From contig CM064663.1 in assembly GCA_032717465.1 (NCBI GenBank), positions 14,069,989 through 14,133,988 on the forward strand: 64,000 nucleotides of DNA. Direction: 5' to 3'. The notes below the pieces were generated by a model. It searched no databases. It saw only the letters and a list, made by a program, of their open reading frames with translations, and had not been told where the DNA came from. The DNA is from Coenobita brevimanus (taxonomy: Eukaryota > Arthropoda > Malacostraca > Decapoda > Coenobitidae). Position 1 is the stretch's first letter, and each line of letters opens with the position of its first letter. The translations under genes were made by a program, and so were the position numbers. Of this stretch, positions 11,098 to 23,539 are shown piece by piece.

Positions 11098-12455
11098 TTA
11101 ACCCTTATCCACCAGGACTTTCCCACCATTGTCCACTCCTCCTTACGGGGAATTTCCGAGATTTTGGGAAAAGTACCCTTATTTCAAACCCTGATATCTT
11201 CCAATTTATTATAAGTAGAGAAGAAAATAAGTATACATAAGAATCTTCAACTATTCCTTTTTCAAATAAAACTATCTCAAAGCCTGCAGGTGGTCCCGTC
11301 AGTGAGTAAGGATACGTTAAAGATGACTGGGTTTCCGTGTTTTGGTGGGCTGATCCGGGTGCGCGCCACTGCCAGTGACCTTAGATTCGCTGGCTAGCAA
11401 AGGCAACACCGGCTGGAGTGGTGATTGTAAAACTGCCCGGCCTCACAGAATATCCCACTCATTCTTTCGACGTTTCCTTACTCTTCATCGAAAGGATGAG
11501 TCATCACCCTGTCCTTGTGGCTCCCCATAGTTTTTTCCGCCAGTTTCATAGTGCCATTATGCCCCATAGATGTATAGGAAAAGAATACCTCTGTATTTTC
11601 TGTACTCGCTTCTTGCGTCAATAATAATAATTTCCCCCTACTACGGCATTTATATTTGCACTTGATATCATGATTACAGGTAATTGCGCTTCGAGAAGTA
11701 AATGTTCTGGCTGTTTCACGAAGTATGGTTGAGTATGAGGTAATTACTTGTACAGAAATTGTGACTAATTTGTACTAATCAGAGGCATCGTGAAAATATT
11801 ACTAATGTTATACACAACTTACTTTTTTTGTACTTCACATCACAGATACACTAATGCTCACATATTCACCATTATATTCTGAGTAACGAGGGAAAACATT
11901 TAGTTACAGCCAACCAGGTGATCTTTCTCTCCTCTGCACTTTCGTTTTTTTCTTTCATTGTACTAGATAGGGTTACTCAAGGTAATTCCAGTCATTGTTT
12001 CACAAGTAACCATAAACAGTAATATTTATTGCAATGCACTTGCAAAACTTATAAAACACTTATTTCATAACATTAGATATAACTTATATTTTCTATTTCA
12101 CTTGTGTATAAAAAAACACTGTTATGCATATCTGTTTACTATATACAGTTTCCCACACACCTGCTCAGTCACTTAGCCCTTTCCCTGGCGGTAAAGACAG
12201 AACTTTCGCGGGGATCGATGATGCAATCAGAATCGGATGATGAAGATAAGGAAGACATCAGTCTACACTCTACCAGTGCTGTGTACAGACTGAACCATGC
12301 GTCAGTAGGTACCTTGGGTATCTACCTACCTTATGGTTGTCATAGAAAATGGTCATGAGTTCAAAGGGTACCTCGAAGGTGCTTGCAGCATATCCGGTCA
12401 GCCGGTGGCACTCCATGCCCTGAACCGTGATGGCTAGCCAGCGCGCAGGTTAATG
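11098..12455. other. Candidate degraded TTAA-flanked element
   Basis: Starts TTAACCCTTATCCACC (TTAA at 11098-11101) and is followed about 1.35 kb later by AGGTTAA. Subterminal GCTGGCTAGC (about 11389) and GGCTAGCCAGC (about 12432) form a short inverted pair. An acidic open segment SESDDEDKED at about 12220-12255 resembles acidic transposase N-termini. The two ends do not form a good inverted repeat, so this is weak. Otherwise nothing is recognised here. Confidence 0.2.
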
Positions 12456-12469
12456 CACACAAGAGATTT

Positions 12470-12984
12470 TATCCATCTTGTGACTAATTATATAGTCGTA
12501 GCTGAAATGGAGTAAATAGTGAGTACATATGTGGGGAAACAGCTTCAGTTCCCTCATAGTCAATGACAGGAGAAGTTAAAGATGGATACTGGGTCTTGAT
12601 TGTAGTTTATAATCTTAAAATGTAAAGCTCAAGTTGAGCACGATGTGTAACACTAGAGCGTTTATATGCTAAATAACTTCTCGCTAGACCCCTCTTCTCT
12701 CTCTCTCTCTACAACCTCTCGCTAGCCTCCTTCTGCCTGTCTAATTCCTCCTTTCTTGTCCAGGAAGGCTTGTGTCACGTATACTGGACATGTGTGAAAG
12801 TTTCTAGAAGCCTGGGTGTATGTAGTGTTTCCAGTGACACAATGCACATCTGGTATTCCTTTACTGAAATCTGCAAACACATTTCCTTTTCCACACCTGG
12901 CTTGACTATCATGTTACCTTTAAGACTACATATTTATGTTGGTGTCTATTATGAGTTGTATTATGATAATGTAGATTCCTAACA
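12470..12984 (-). repeat. Left (3') LTR of the env-bearing gypsy element
   Basis: 515 bp homologous to 38733-39275. On the plus strand it ends in GATTCCTAACA like its partner and starts TATCCATC where the partner has TGTCCGTC (two transitions). It contains a short CT run near 12693 that is longer in the partner. Differences along the length show the element is not recent. Confidence 0.88.
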
Positions 12985-13033
12985 TCACTCCGTCACGCCA
13001 GCTGGAGAACCTACGACAGCATGACTGTATTAA

Positions 13034-14807
13034 CCCCTTAACCGCGGGGCGTCACTCTCGTGACGCTTGGGAGCAAGGGATCATACCGCGGGGCGTCGCT
13101 TTTGTGATTCTGTGTTATTTTGAATTCACCTGGGCTTCCAAGTGGGGGCTTGTATCATCTATCAGTACTGCCAATGTCCAACACCAGTCAGCACTCCTAA
13201 TCTCATCTGTACTCCCATCCATTGTTGACAATTTAGCCATTTCTCCCCGTTCTTGACTCCCCTCCCTACCCCCCCTCCATTACCCTATCCTCTCGCCTGC
13301 CCGGCCGTGCTACGCTAAGTAAATCTTCCCTGGAATTTTTCACTGATTTCATCCATTGAAATAAGCCCTATGTCCCATTCTTATACCAAATAATATATAC
13401 AAGAAAGAAATAAGGTAAATGAGAGTGCCAAACACCTGGAATTGACTAATTATCACCTGACAACACCTCACGTGCACTCGTTCGCTAATTTTCGCTTTTT
13501 TTTCCCCTTGAAATATGCCCTATAATCTATTTTCGTAATAAATATACATGTAAGGAGGGAAGGGAGAAGCCTAAGTGATATTTACATTCACCTGGAACTA
13601 CCAAATTTATAATGTATTGTCTAGATTTCCTGCCAATCATATCAGTGCTAGACTTAGCTGTTTCAAGAAGTAATATTGGTAACCCTGAATAACCCCTTAG
13701 CAGGCCTCCACGCTAGCCCTCCGTTATCAGGTTACTCTCAACTTCCGAAGTGAGAGTACGTATGTTTCTTCTTGCTGACTTCAAGGCCTTTTTTCACCCC
13801 CATGCAAATGGCCCTGTGACCTTTACCCCCTACTAAACCTCGTGTGGAAAGAGGTAAAGGGCTGACAATTGATAAAAGAGTGACTACGATCTTTCTATTG
13901 AGTAAAACAGTGCAAGTGGAATTGTAAATAATGTGTAAATAATGTGTAAACAGCAAGTGAAAGTAATGAATGTAAATATACGTGAACAATGGAAAACAGT
14001 TTTATAAGTTATTTCAAGTGACAGTGCACAACACAGTGTAAATAAAATAGAAATGTAAATAACGTAAATAAAATAGAGAATGTAAATAGAAATGTAAATG
14101 AGTAGTATTATAAGAATACGAGTATATACCCTAGGAGTAATGAAAGTGAAAGTTTCACTCTAGCATGTCTGAATGCTATGAGTTATGAGAGTGAAGATGA
14201 AAGTGACATTCACTCTCAATGCCAGTATACAGGACGAGAAAGTGAATGCTACGTATTTTACTGAAAGAAATTGAATCCCTACAGTGACAATAAACTAATA
14301 CTACTGAAGGAAACTTATGAATAAAGACTGTAGATATATATGTGTTATATAGTAATAGAAATATAAAGTGTGAGGGGTTTTATGAATAATAAATGACAGA
14401 CTACTAAGAGCGAACTAGTGCCAGTGCGACGATCAGACGCGCTCGTAATTTCCATTGCTTTCACAGTGTTTTTTTTTTTTAGTATGGATCCCAAACTACT
14501 TGAAAATTGTAGAATAGTGTTTATAGTGTTTGTATCTGGCTGTGGTAATCATATTACGGGTTGTCGGGAAGTGTAAAGTGGAGACTTCGTTACCCTACTT
14601 CAGAGGTCTCCACAAGTCCTACGGTAACCGACGAAGGCTCACCAATCATTCCAGGAGAAAGCTGATGGTATGTGCCATAAGCATTTGTATTTTATTATTC
14701 TAGGACTAATAACTGATTTTTGGCAAATATTTTTTGAGAGTCTGTCGGAGCCCAAATAACCCCGCGGCACACGCAAGTCATTGGTAAACAAGCCCGCGGT
14801 GTATGGG
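13034..14807. mobile_element. TTAA MITE A (1.7-1.8 kb family)
   Basis: Flanked by TTAA at 13030-13033 and 14808-14811. Ends CCCCTTAACCGCGGGGC and (reverse complement of the right end) CCCATACACCGCGGGC form imperfect terminal inverted repeats. The left end carries a palindrome GCGTCAC TCTC GTGACGC and a second CCGCGGGGCGTC unit about 38 bp further in. It is homologous to 28245-29925 (same orientation) and 54258-56035 (opposite). No transposase is encoded, so it must have been moved in trans, presumably by a TTAA-specific (piggyBac-type) enzyme. It sits in the 3' region of the gypsy element, 49 bp inside its 3' LTR. Confidence 0.88.
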
Positions 14808-15099
14808 TTAATGATAAACTATAATTTATTAATGCATGATGATGATAATATTTTATAGACACAATATTGTAAAATTGTACTGATTTAATAATATCCTAAA
14901 AACATAATACACTGTAAGCATATTGTATACATAATGAAGCAAATGTACTATAGTTAAATTCATTATAAAATATTGTATAAAATATTGTAAAATGTGTATG
15001 TATAACAGACACATTCATCTATGCAAAAGTAGTCCGATGCCATGATTATAGTAAGAGGTATTAATATATTTGCATTTTATAGATATAATCATATTGATA

Positions 15100-15400
15100 A
15101 TTGATGTGGATGTGGTTGAGAAGAGTAGGAGAAATACACTGAGGTGGTTTGGAGATGTGAAGAGAATGGAGAATGAAAGACTGACTAAGAGGGTGTATGT
15201 AAGTGAGGTGGAGGGAGGGAGAGGGAGGGGTAGACCGAGGATGAGGTGGAGAGATGGAGTTGAGAGGTATATGAGGGAGGGGGGGTGAGTTGGGAGAAGG
15301 GTAGTCAAATGGTGGGTGACAGAGTGACTTGGAGGCGTTTTGTCTGCGGCCACCCTTTGCGTGATTAGGGCGTCGGGCTATAGATAGATAGAGATAGATA
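15100..15400 (+). mobile_element. TAGA-tailed LINE, 3' fragment (copy 2)
   Basis: About 300 bp homologous to the ends of the copies at 3243, 42245 and 59634. It contains the WFGDV (usually WFGHV), RLTKRVYV, GRGRPRMRWRDGVERY and WRRF segments, then GGCGTCGGGCTATAGATAGA and a TAGA tail. It is strongly 5'-truncated and was inserted into the 3' non-coding region of the env-bearing gypsy element. Stretches 14812-15099 and 15401-15514 are AT-rich 3' untranslated sequence of that element. Confidence 0.85.
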
Positions 15401-15514
15401 GTTAATAGATTTGGATACTTGTATATCATGTAACATTAACTCATGTGTCGTCCCACAATTGTCTGCATTTTTTGCTATATATGAAATTTACTCTATTTAC
15501 ATAATGTATACACT

Positions 15515-18424
15515 TTATTCAGGGGGTCTCACTTGAATGTTCACTCTTCCTAAAGTAAATACTGACTCCAAGTTTGCAATTCTTGCTTGCATTCTGTGCA
15601 TTGCCAACAGCACTATTGCAAATATAATAGAGATTATAAAGACAGTAGGTGCTGGGCTATACACATAATATGGGTTGAAAATACTCAAGCTCAATTCTTC
15701 CCAGGGCTTCATTGTTTCATTGATTAGTTGCATAGTTTCAAACTTAGTTGAAGTCAACTTAATACTTGTGCTCATGGATAAATCCATCTTAGGTAGAGGG
15801 TGGAAATGAGACACTGAGTTCATTACCGGGCTAAGCGCCAAAATGGTCGCAAGGCACCTACATGCACCAAGTAGCTGAACCTTCCCTCTATGCACTGGAA
15901 GCAAAAAATTGCTAAGAAACAACCTACAAAGGGGTCAAAATCCTGGTTAAGTAGACATGTGTGTTGCACAGTCACGCCACACAGGAAAAATCCCGTCCGG
16001 TTTCTCACTAGTGCTCAAAGCGGGCAACTGGGTCCAGAATTCTGCCAGCTGTATGGTCACTTTTCCTATGAGTTCAGCTATGTTCCTTATGTCGACTCCC
16101 CGTGGTGATGAAGCGACTGTGAGAGCATTACTGGGCTAGATCCCAGCCCCTTTCCTTTCCCCCCTTGAAGCTGGCCAATCAGATAGTCAGGTTGCACTGC
16201 ACCTAGCTAATAAGCTGATGCCTGACATTACTCCCACTGGCAGCTGTGAAGGGGAGAAGAGAAGGGACTATATTGTTCTCTCACCTGCCTTGTGGGTGGT
16301 TTCTCATTATTATTATAATATTTTTAAAACATTATTACTATTATTATTATTGCCATTGTGTCTGTGAAGTTACTGGTACTCGTAGCATTTTATTTCAGAA
16401 TCCTTTTTTTTTTTTTATCATTCATGTTACAGGGGTTTAATAATGTCCTCATACATTGAATGCTGTCTTTTTTATTATTATCAACAATATAATAATTTAT
16501 GTTTTTCTTGATGTCTGTGATGTGGTTCGTGTTTATTGGTGAATAAGAACTCCGAGAAAAACACGCACAAAGTTTCCAACCTTTAAACTGGTATTATTGT
16601 GAAAATAATAATACTTATGTCATAGAACTTTGATTTTATTCCACAGTATGACACTCCTGAGACATTATGCTAATATGTTATTGACCTCTTATGATGTATT
16701 TCTGTAGTTATTTGTTGGACAGAAATATTTTCATAGCCGATCAGTCCAGGAGTGGGGGGCAAAAATTTACTTTTTCACACGATATCATCATGATTAATGA
16801 CAGATAGCGCAAAATAAAGGTTATTGCAATAAAGTTACATTGCCTAAGCTACATTAAAAAAAAAAAAAAAAACATCAAAATAACACAAGTGGTTACAGAG
16901 ATATCAAAGTTTTAAAATCGCCAGACTTTACATGCAATTTCTGGCGTTTTGTAGTTTTGGCACTTAGCCTGGTAATGAACTCAGAGCCTCAAATATTTGT
17001 GTCTATGACTGAGGATGGCATAGTGATTGATGGTAGATAAAGTGACATGGATGGTGTAAGTACCGCAAAGTAGTCTGGTGCTATGTATAATCCTGATGCT
17101 AAAGTATGAGATGTTGGTATATCTGGACAAATTTTGTAAACTGATGTGTTATGAGTGAAGTAAAAAAACTGAATGTCCAATGCGCTAATGATGTATAGGT
17201 TTATCTGGAGCAAATGTGAAGTTGCAATGGTGATGAATGTCATGATTTCTTATGATAGCCATTTCACAAGAGACTGTTCCAGTAGGTGGAAACGTGAAAA
17301 TGTATGCAGGACAAAGGTGAACAGCATGTAAGGATGTACGGCACTTTCGTTCAATCGTTGATTTAATGGCGAAAGTGACAGTGTCCTGTCTCTTGGAGAC
17401 CATGATGAGTTCAGTGTCTGTGTCGATGTTGATGGTGACCAAAATGTTATTATTCTTAGAAGGGAAGGGATATTTGATAGACTGTGAACAGATCGTCAGT
17501 TATGAATGGTACATGAAGTATTACTGAAGTTGGTGGTTGGAGTGCTTCTAAACGTGGATAATATAACATGAAATTCCAATCCCGGAACAAAGGCTTCAAA
17601 CCATGTTTATGTATCCTTTGACTAATTATCTGACGTAGATCATGAACTGAAAGTAGGCCACCTGTGATCTTGCCATTACCAGCATTTGCAGTTCCTTGCA
17701 TAAGTGCCCTGTAACGAACTTTAGTGTTGTATAACTGGAGTATAATTGTGTCAATATGTTCCGTGATGACTGGGAAGTGTTGGAAAAGTGTCATGTTTCC
17801 TTCCATGGCATTTATTTTTTCCAAACTCTGGTGAGTTATACTTTCTGCCCTTTTTCGATTTTTCACGATTGTCTTCATTGATGTGTCTTGACCGGCAACG
17901 AACTTGTTTTGATATGGTAGTACCTGAGCTATTTTATTAAATTTGTTGTTTATTTCTTGAAGGTCTTCCTCTGTAGCCAGTCCAAAAAAACTCCCCAGAA
18001 TTGCACCACTCAGGTCAAACAAATCGCGCCTTTGGCGAGTACATGTGGTGCTGTTCGTGTCAATCAATGCCTCCGTTCCATGAGATGGGAGATCCTGGAC
18101 CATGATGAGCATAATTGATTTAGCCTGTTGTATCTTCCATTTCACTAACTTCACGATTTCAGTCACATCCTTTGTGTTATGAGCTTCGGAAACATAGCCT
18201 CCTATCATAAAGTCCAGGGTCCTCAGTACTTTGGTAATGTTTTCCAAATAATTCGGTAATTTGTATAAATAATCCAAACTGATCTCAGTATTCATGACAT
18301 CTTTCACGATTGACGTCGAGGCCGTTGGAGCTATGATGCATCCTTGCCGTACTACATGTTGAGGGTCTAAGTGAGTATATCCTCTTGCTATGTAGAGGAG
18401 AATTCATGGTATAAGTCCCTTCAT
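15515..18424 (-). pseudogene. env: Envelope (F-like) gene of the env-bearing gypsy element
   Basis: Retroelement membrane-fusion glycoprotein gene, related in layout to baculovirus F and gypsy Env. The likely start is the ATG at 18424-18422, followed after six codons by an in-frame TGA inside a hydrophobic leader. A furin-type site RQRR lies at about 18025-18037, followed directly by a Gly/Phe/Leu-rich fusion-peptide-like segment (DLFDLSGAILGSFFGLA). A long helical region follows. The frame is open from 18307 to 17456, then shifts near 17450 and again near 17230. A cysteine-containing head region covers 17440-16990. The membrane anchor (TVFIISIIFAIVLLAM) with short basic tail lies near 15560-15650. 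A 1.17-kb inverted-repeat insert (15818-16985) separates head and anchor. The gene is dead and is an endogenous relic. Confidence 0.8.
15818..16985. mobile_element. 1.17-kb insertion with 27-30 bp inverted ends
   Basis: The left end reads CTGAGTTCATTACC, then G, GGCTAAG, C, GCCAAAA. The reverse complement of the right end reads the same with two differences (A for G, T for C). The segment interrupts the env gene between its head and its membrane anchor and encodes nothing recognisable. It contains ATT- and T-rich runs (about 16305-16420) and an oligo-A of 20 at about 16855. Flanks CTGAG and CTCAG are complements, so the true duplication cannot be separated from the inverted repeat. Likely a non-autonomous DNA transposon of unknown superfamily. 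Confidence 0.5.
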
Positions 18425-18829
18425 TGTTACCTACCGAAAAAAATCAATTTGTTAATCCAATCATGCTGTGGTCGATGATAATGATGATGTGCGTTACGGT
18501 TGGCTCATGGAGAACAGTAACGTGCTTGTTGTTTCACTCACAGAAGGAGTTTAAATCGATATCTAGATCATGTTAATGCTGTATTGTAGCATTTTTAGTA
18601 ACAGATGACCCTTTTTTTTGTTTGTTCTGTGATCTTAATTTATTTTGTAAGTATTGTTATCTTCTTGATTGGATTTGTAAGTACTGTTCTTTTTTTTGGT
18701 GGTGTCCGAGGTTGTATAATTGCTGGCTATATTCCCTTGGGACCTATTTTAAATGATCAACATCAATTTGTTTTTCTTCGCCACTTGACAGTGACCTAAT
18801 TACTACTTTGTTCACTGTCTTTTTAATTA

Positions 18830-21800
18830 CTCTGTATGGGGCCTTCAAATTTCAGGGATAATTTATTGTCTTTCGTATGAATGATACCATAGACAATGTC
18901 TCCTAAGCTGATAGATGATTCTTTTTTTTTTTTTTTTTTTTAAATGCCTCCGTCATTTCTTCCTTGGACATCGATAATTATTTTATCACTCTTATATATC
19001 CTGGAATTCACATAAACGGAGTTTAGGATAATCATCGTAGTTGTATATGGACAGATTTTCACCTTCGAGAATTCATATGGTAATTTTTTATCTGTCCCGT
19101 AGATAATGAAATGTTACGTGTCTCCTATAGACTTATTTATACATCCATTAATTGATGCTTCTTCTCTGGGAATCCAATCATCCCAGCTTGCATAATTTTC
19201 ATTGAGAATGTGTCATAGTACATCCAATACTTTATTGTGATGTCTCTCTACTAACCCACTGGATGCTGGGTGATAGGCAAAAACATTAACCTTTTTGATA
19301 TTGTATTGTTGACATATTTCTTGTAAGATATCAATATTAAATTCACCTCCATTATCGCTTACTAGTACTTTTTTGGCCGTTAAGCGACATATGATATTAT
19401 CTGTTATTGCTTTTGCTCCTGTTTCTCCTGTCTTATCTTTAATTAGGGCTATAATAACATATTGGGAGAAATGATCTGTTGCTACGAATAGTTATTGGTT
19501 AATATTGTATGATAATGGTAACTTGAGTAAGTCAACTGCAACAACATCTCACGATTGATATGGTACAGGGTAATTACCTTTAGGTGCAGGTGTGATTGGG
19601 TAGCCTTTGTGTTTTGCACATGATTCGCATCTGTCTATATGATTGTTTATATCTTTTCGTAATGATGGCCAGTAGTATAACAGCTGGGCTTGTTTTAATG
19701 TCCTATCTTTTCTAGGATGTCCTGCAAATGGACTATTGTGTATCGTTCGTAATACTTGCGATATCATGCCATTAGGTACCACTAATTGTTATAAATTACT
19801 TCGGAGTTTCAATTGTCCTGGGTTAATCCTGTATAAGGCATTATTAACAATTGTGAATTGTTCGAGTGGTGTATGTAGCTTTGGTAATTGTATGTCGTGT
19901 CCACTTCCTAACTTGTATATGACTAGACCACGTTGGATCAAGTCTCTGTGCTTTGGCGATTTCATCATGGTTTGGGATGTTTCCTTTGAGATCTAATGTT
20001 GCGACATGAATTGTCGTCAGGTTCCAAGATAATGCATCAGTTACTAAATTTATTTTGCCTGGTATGTAGTGAATATGTACATTGTAGTTTTCAACTGTAC
20101 ATTTCCATCTTGCTCTCCTCCCAGAGAGGAGTTTTTCTTTGTACATAACCACTAGTGGTTTATGGTCGGTGAATAAGTGAATTTCGTAACCATACACCAA
20201 ATCCCGAAACTTTTGTAATGCAAAGTGCTTCTGAGTCTGTTGTGCAATAATTTTTCTCTGCACCTTTTATTTGTCTGCTGGCGAATGCAATTAGTTGATT
20301 CTTTCCTCTCTTATCTTCTTGCATCAGTACAGCCCCTAATCCTTTAACAGATGCATCTGTGCAAATTATAAATTGTTTTGTGAAATCGGGATAAGACAAG
20401 CATGGTGCACCTGTAAGTTTATCTTTTAATTCATTAAATGATTGTTTTTGTTTTCCTCCCCACTGGAATATAGCATCTTTTCTGAGTAGTTGGAATAGAG
20501 GAAAAGCTATATGAGAGAATTGTTGGATAAAAGATCTATAATGTCCTGTTAGACCTAAGAACTGTCTAACTTCCTTTATATTAGTTGGTTCAGGGAAGTC
20601 CCTCACTGACTGTATTTTGTCATCAGATGTATGGATTCCTTCTGCATTCAGTTTATGGCTTACAAATTTTATTTGCTTAAAGCAATGTTTGCATTTAGAT
20701 AGTTTAATTTTTTTAACCAGCAATACCAAGCTTTTGTAGGAGTTGGTCTAATTTTTTGAGATGTTCTTTTATATCATTAGTTGCAATAATGATATCGTCA
20801 AGATAGACGAATATTCCGTTTTCCTAGAATTCCGGACAATACATAATTCATCAAGCATTGAAAAGTGCCCGGTCCTGTCCTCAATCCCACTGACATTCTC
20901 CTGTATTGTAAAATGTCCTGTATATGTGGAGAAGGCTGTGTACTTATAAGACTCCTTATCAAACGATATTTGATAATAGCCATTAAGCAAATCGATAGTG
21001 GAAAATACATTATTTTCTGGTTCAGTATTTTGCAGGACATCACTTAAAAATGGCATGGGAAACCGGTCTGGGATTGTGTGATTATTTAGTTTATAGTAAT
21101 CTACTACCGTATGCACTTCTCCATTTCGTTTGCACCCGAAAAATATTGGGGCATTCCACGGGGAGACTGATGGCTCAATAATACCCATTTGTAGCATTTT
21201 ATCAACATACTGGTTTGCAAGTGTACGTTGTGATTTTGGAACTCTATAGGCAAGTACAACAACAGGTTATGTGTCTGGATGCACGTTAATCTTGTGATTA
21301 ATCAGGTCAGTAAACCCTAATTGTTCTCCAGGTAATGCTACCATTTGTTAATGTTTTTCCAATAAATTTAACATCAGTTTCTTCATTAAATTGTCCTTAG
21401 TGTATCAAATTTTCTTTTATGTTTTCTCTATCCGTAGATTTGATTTTACTTGTCATTCCAGCTGAAACTATCTCCATTACAGGGGCAGGACAGTTTTCTA
21501 TATTAACTATATATGTCCCCTTTTTCATCTGTACTTCTCCATTCATGTGATTAATTATGAACACACAAGTTTGCCCATCGTTATCCACCTGACATAATGC
21601 GTTTTCTACTGACACTCCTTTCACTTTACATAATTCCTCTAAGGCAAGAACGGTACTATTCTTCAATTTGCTCTTTATGGTAACTTTCATGTATGAGTTA
21701 GGAGGAATAACTAAATCATTGGTGAGATGGTTGGGGAAAACCGATGAGTCAGTATGGTTACCTCGGTCTCTAGTCTGGGAGGCTGTGGAGGATAGTGTAC

Positions 21801-22178
21801 ACTCGTCTGTTTGTGTATTTCTGTTTAGGGTTTTAATATTTCTAATTCATTTTGGTTCTTCACTATTGATTGGTAAGAAATCTGATGATAATTCTTCTAT
21901 GAATTCATTAGTAAAGTCTATCCCATTCATTTGTGGGAGTAAAATTATTTTCTCTGTTCTCATTGTTCTTAAACCTAGCAACATATTAGCTGTTATCGCT
22001 AAGTTTTCAACAATTTAGATAAATGCTAAAATTGGTCTTGTAGTCTCTGTGAAACTGATGTTTAACCGTATCATGCCTTTTACTGTAATTTTTTTGCCAT
22101 CTACTGCATGCAGTATAGGTCTACGTCATATTCTTCCAGGAAAGTTACTTTCTTATTTCTAAAAATCCTATCTAACTC
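18830..22178 (-). pseudogene. pol: pol gene (protease C-part, RT, RNase H, integrase) of the env-bearing gypsy element
   Basis: Ty3/gypsy polyprotein read on the minus strand. After the remaining protease region (about 22178-21900) comes an RT with FSTIDLLNGYYQI (about 20990-21030) and the catalytic VYLDDIIIA (about 20790-20812). The connecting region QFLGLTGHYRSFI follows near 20530. RNase H shows ICTDASVKGLGAVL (about 20330-20370), TDHKPL (about 20160) and VTDALS (about 20030). The integrase zinc finger is at 19782-19549 (HPRKD...H...CESCAKH). The integrase core acidic triad is visible as an early Asp (VDLLKLPLS, about 19510), SDNGGEFN (about 19350) and GLVERHHNKVL (about 19235-19260). Frameshifts near 20750, 20900 and 20210 plus stops make it inactive. 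Confidence 0.88.
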
Positions 22179-22967
22179 TTAACCCGTCACGTCCCGATCA
22201 CTTTCGCACCTCTGACACCCCCCATTCCCGACCACTTTTGGAAAAAAAATTTTTTGGCTAAAACTTCCGCTTATGTTGAGAAACAAAGGAAAATCACAAA
22301 GAAAGTGCTTACCGTGGTCTGCAACCGGTCAGAGCAGGTGAGGTCCCCCGTGCCAGGTATCGTATTCTATCATAGAGGTGTGAGGCGCTCACATTTTCTG
22401 TGGTAGGTAATTTTGGGAGAAACAACAAACAACACCTCTACATTTATTGGATTTGAACTAATAAATAATAAGAATAACAATATAATGAATTTCAATGACA
22501 TATATATGAAAAATAAGCATTGTACCTTCACGCGAGCATAGCGAGTTTGGTCCGATTGGAAAAATGCTATGTGCTAAGTCTCTTGTTTCAGTCAACATAT
22601 CATTTTTTCTACTTGTATGCTACTGTTTCAATGCCATTTTACCATTTTGTACTGTATGTAAGTGTTTTCAGCTGTTTTCATTCATTACGATGACATGTAG
22701 CATAGGTATAGTGCACATATGCATACTCAGCGCACTCGCTACGACTCGTATTTCAACATACGACATTGTTTTATCACTTTCATAATATTTTCTTCTTTAC
22801 ATTGAACCTTTCCTCCACCACTATAAACGTTTTCAGTTATTTATATTCATTACGAGGGCATTTACCGAAATGCTAGTGCATAATCTCGTAGCAAGCACAC
22901 TCTCTAATACTCGTGTTTCCACTTTTGCTTTACTTCTTCAATCACAATATACTTTACCACTTACATT

Positions 22968-23480
22968 ACACCCATTTACACCCTATTCTGCATTATACAT
23001 ATTTACTGACATTATTTATTCTAGTGACCATCAGAATATCGCATGAAAATACCCTCGCAATGAATGTTTCGACCAACATAATACTCATACACTTACACAG
23101 TAATATTCCACTTATATTACACCCGTGTTCACTTGTAGACTCCTATTTACATATTTACGGGCCTTATTTATTCCACTGAGCGTCTCAATATCGCATCAAA
23201 ATACCCTCGCAAGGTATGTTTCCACTTAGAAATTACTCATACACTTACATACTTATATTCCACTTATATTACACCCGTGTTCACTTGTAGACTCCTATTT
23301 ACATATTTACGGGCCTTATTTATTCCAATGAGCGTCTGAATATCGCAACAAAATACCCTCACAAGGTATGTTTCCACTTAGATAATATTCATACACTTAC
23401 ATAATAATTTTCCAATTATATTACACCCGTTTTCACTTCCATACTACTATTTACAGATCTACTGGCCTTATAATTACACT
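22968..23480. repeat. 152-bp tandem repeat in piggyBac-1
   Basis: The ATTACACCC block recurs with its ACACCC at 22968, 23119, 23271 and 23423, so the spacing is 151, 152 and 152 bp. Each unit carries GGGCCTTATTTATTCCA, GAGCGTCT, TCGCA and AAAATACCCTCGCAA-type blocks. The second and third units are nearly identical. The second piggyBac copy has the same array in the matching place (about 36860-37260). Confidence 0.9.
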
Positions 23481-23539
23481 GAGCGTCTGTTTGTCGCATT
23501 TATTTCAGAGTATCAGCGTCCTATCGCATTCACACCTTA

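Noticed and set aside
17456..18307. Idea that the 283-codon env frame is a domesticated host fusogen
   Set aside because: It begins after an in-frame stop, is followed by frameshifts before the membrane anchor, and lies in a fully nested dead retroelement. No sign of preserved function.
22968..23480. Regular repeats that could be mistaken for a CRISPR array
   Set aside because: The 152-bp units are contiguous with no unique spacers, and the context is a eukaryotic piggyBac element.
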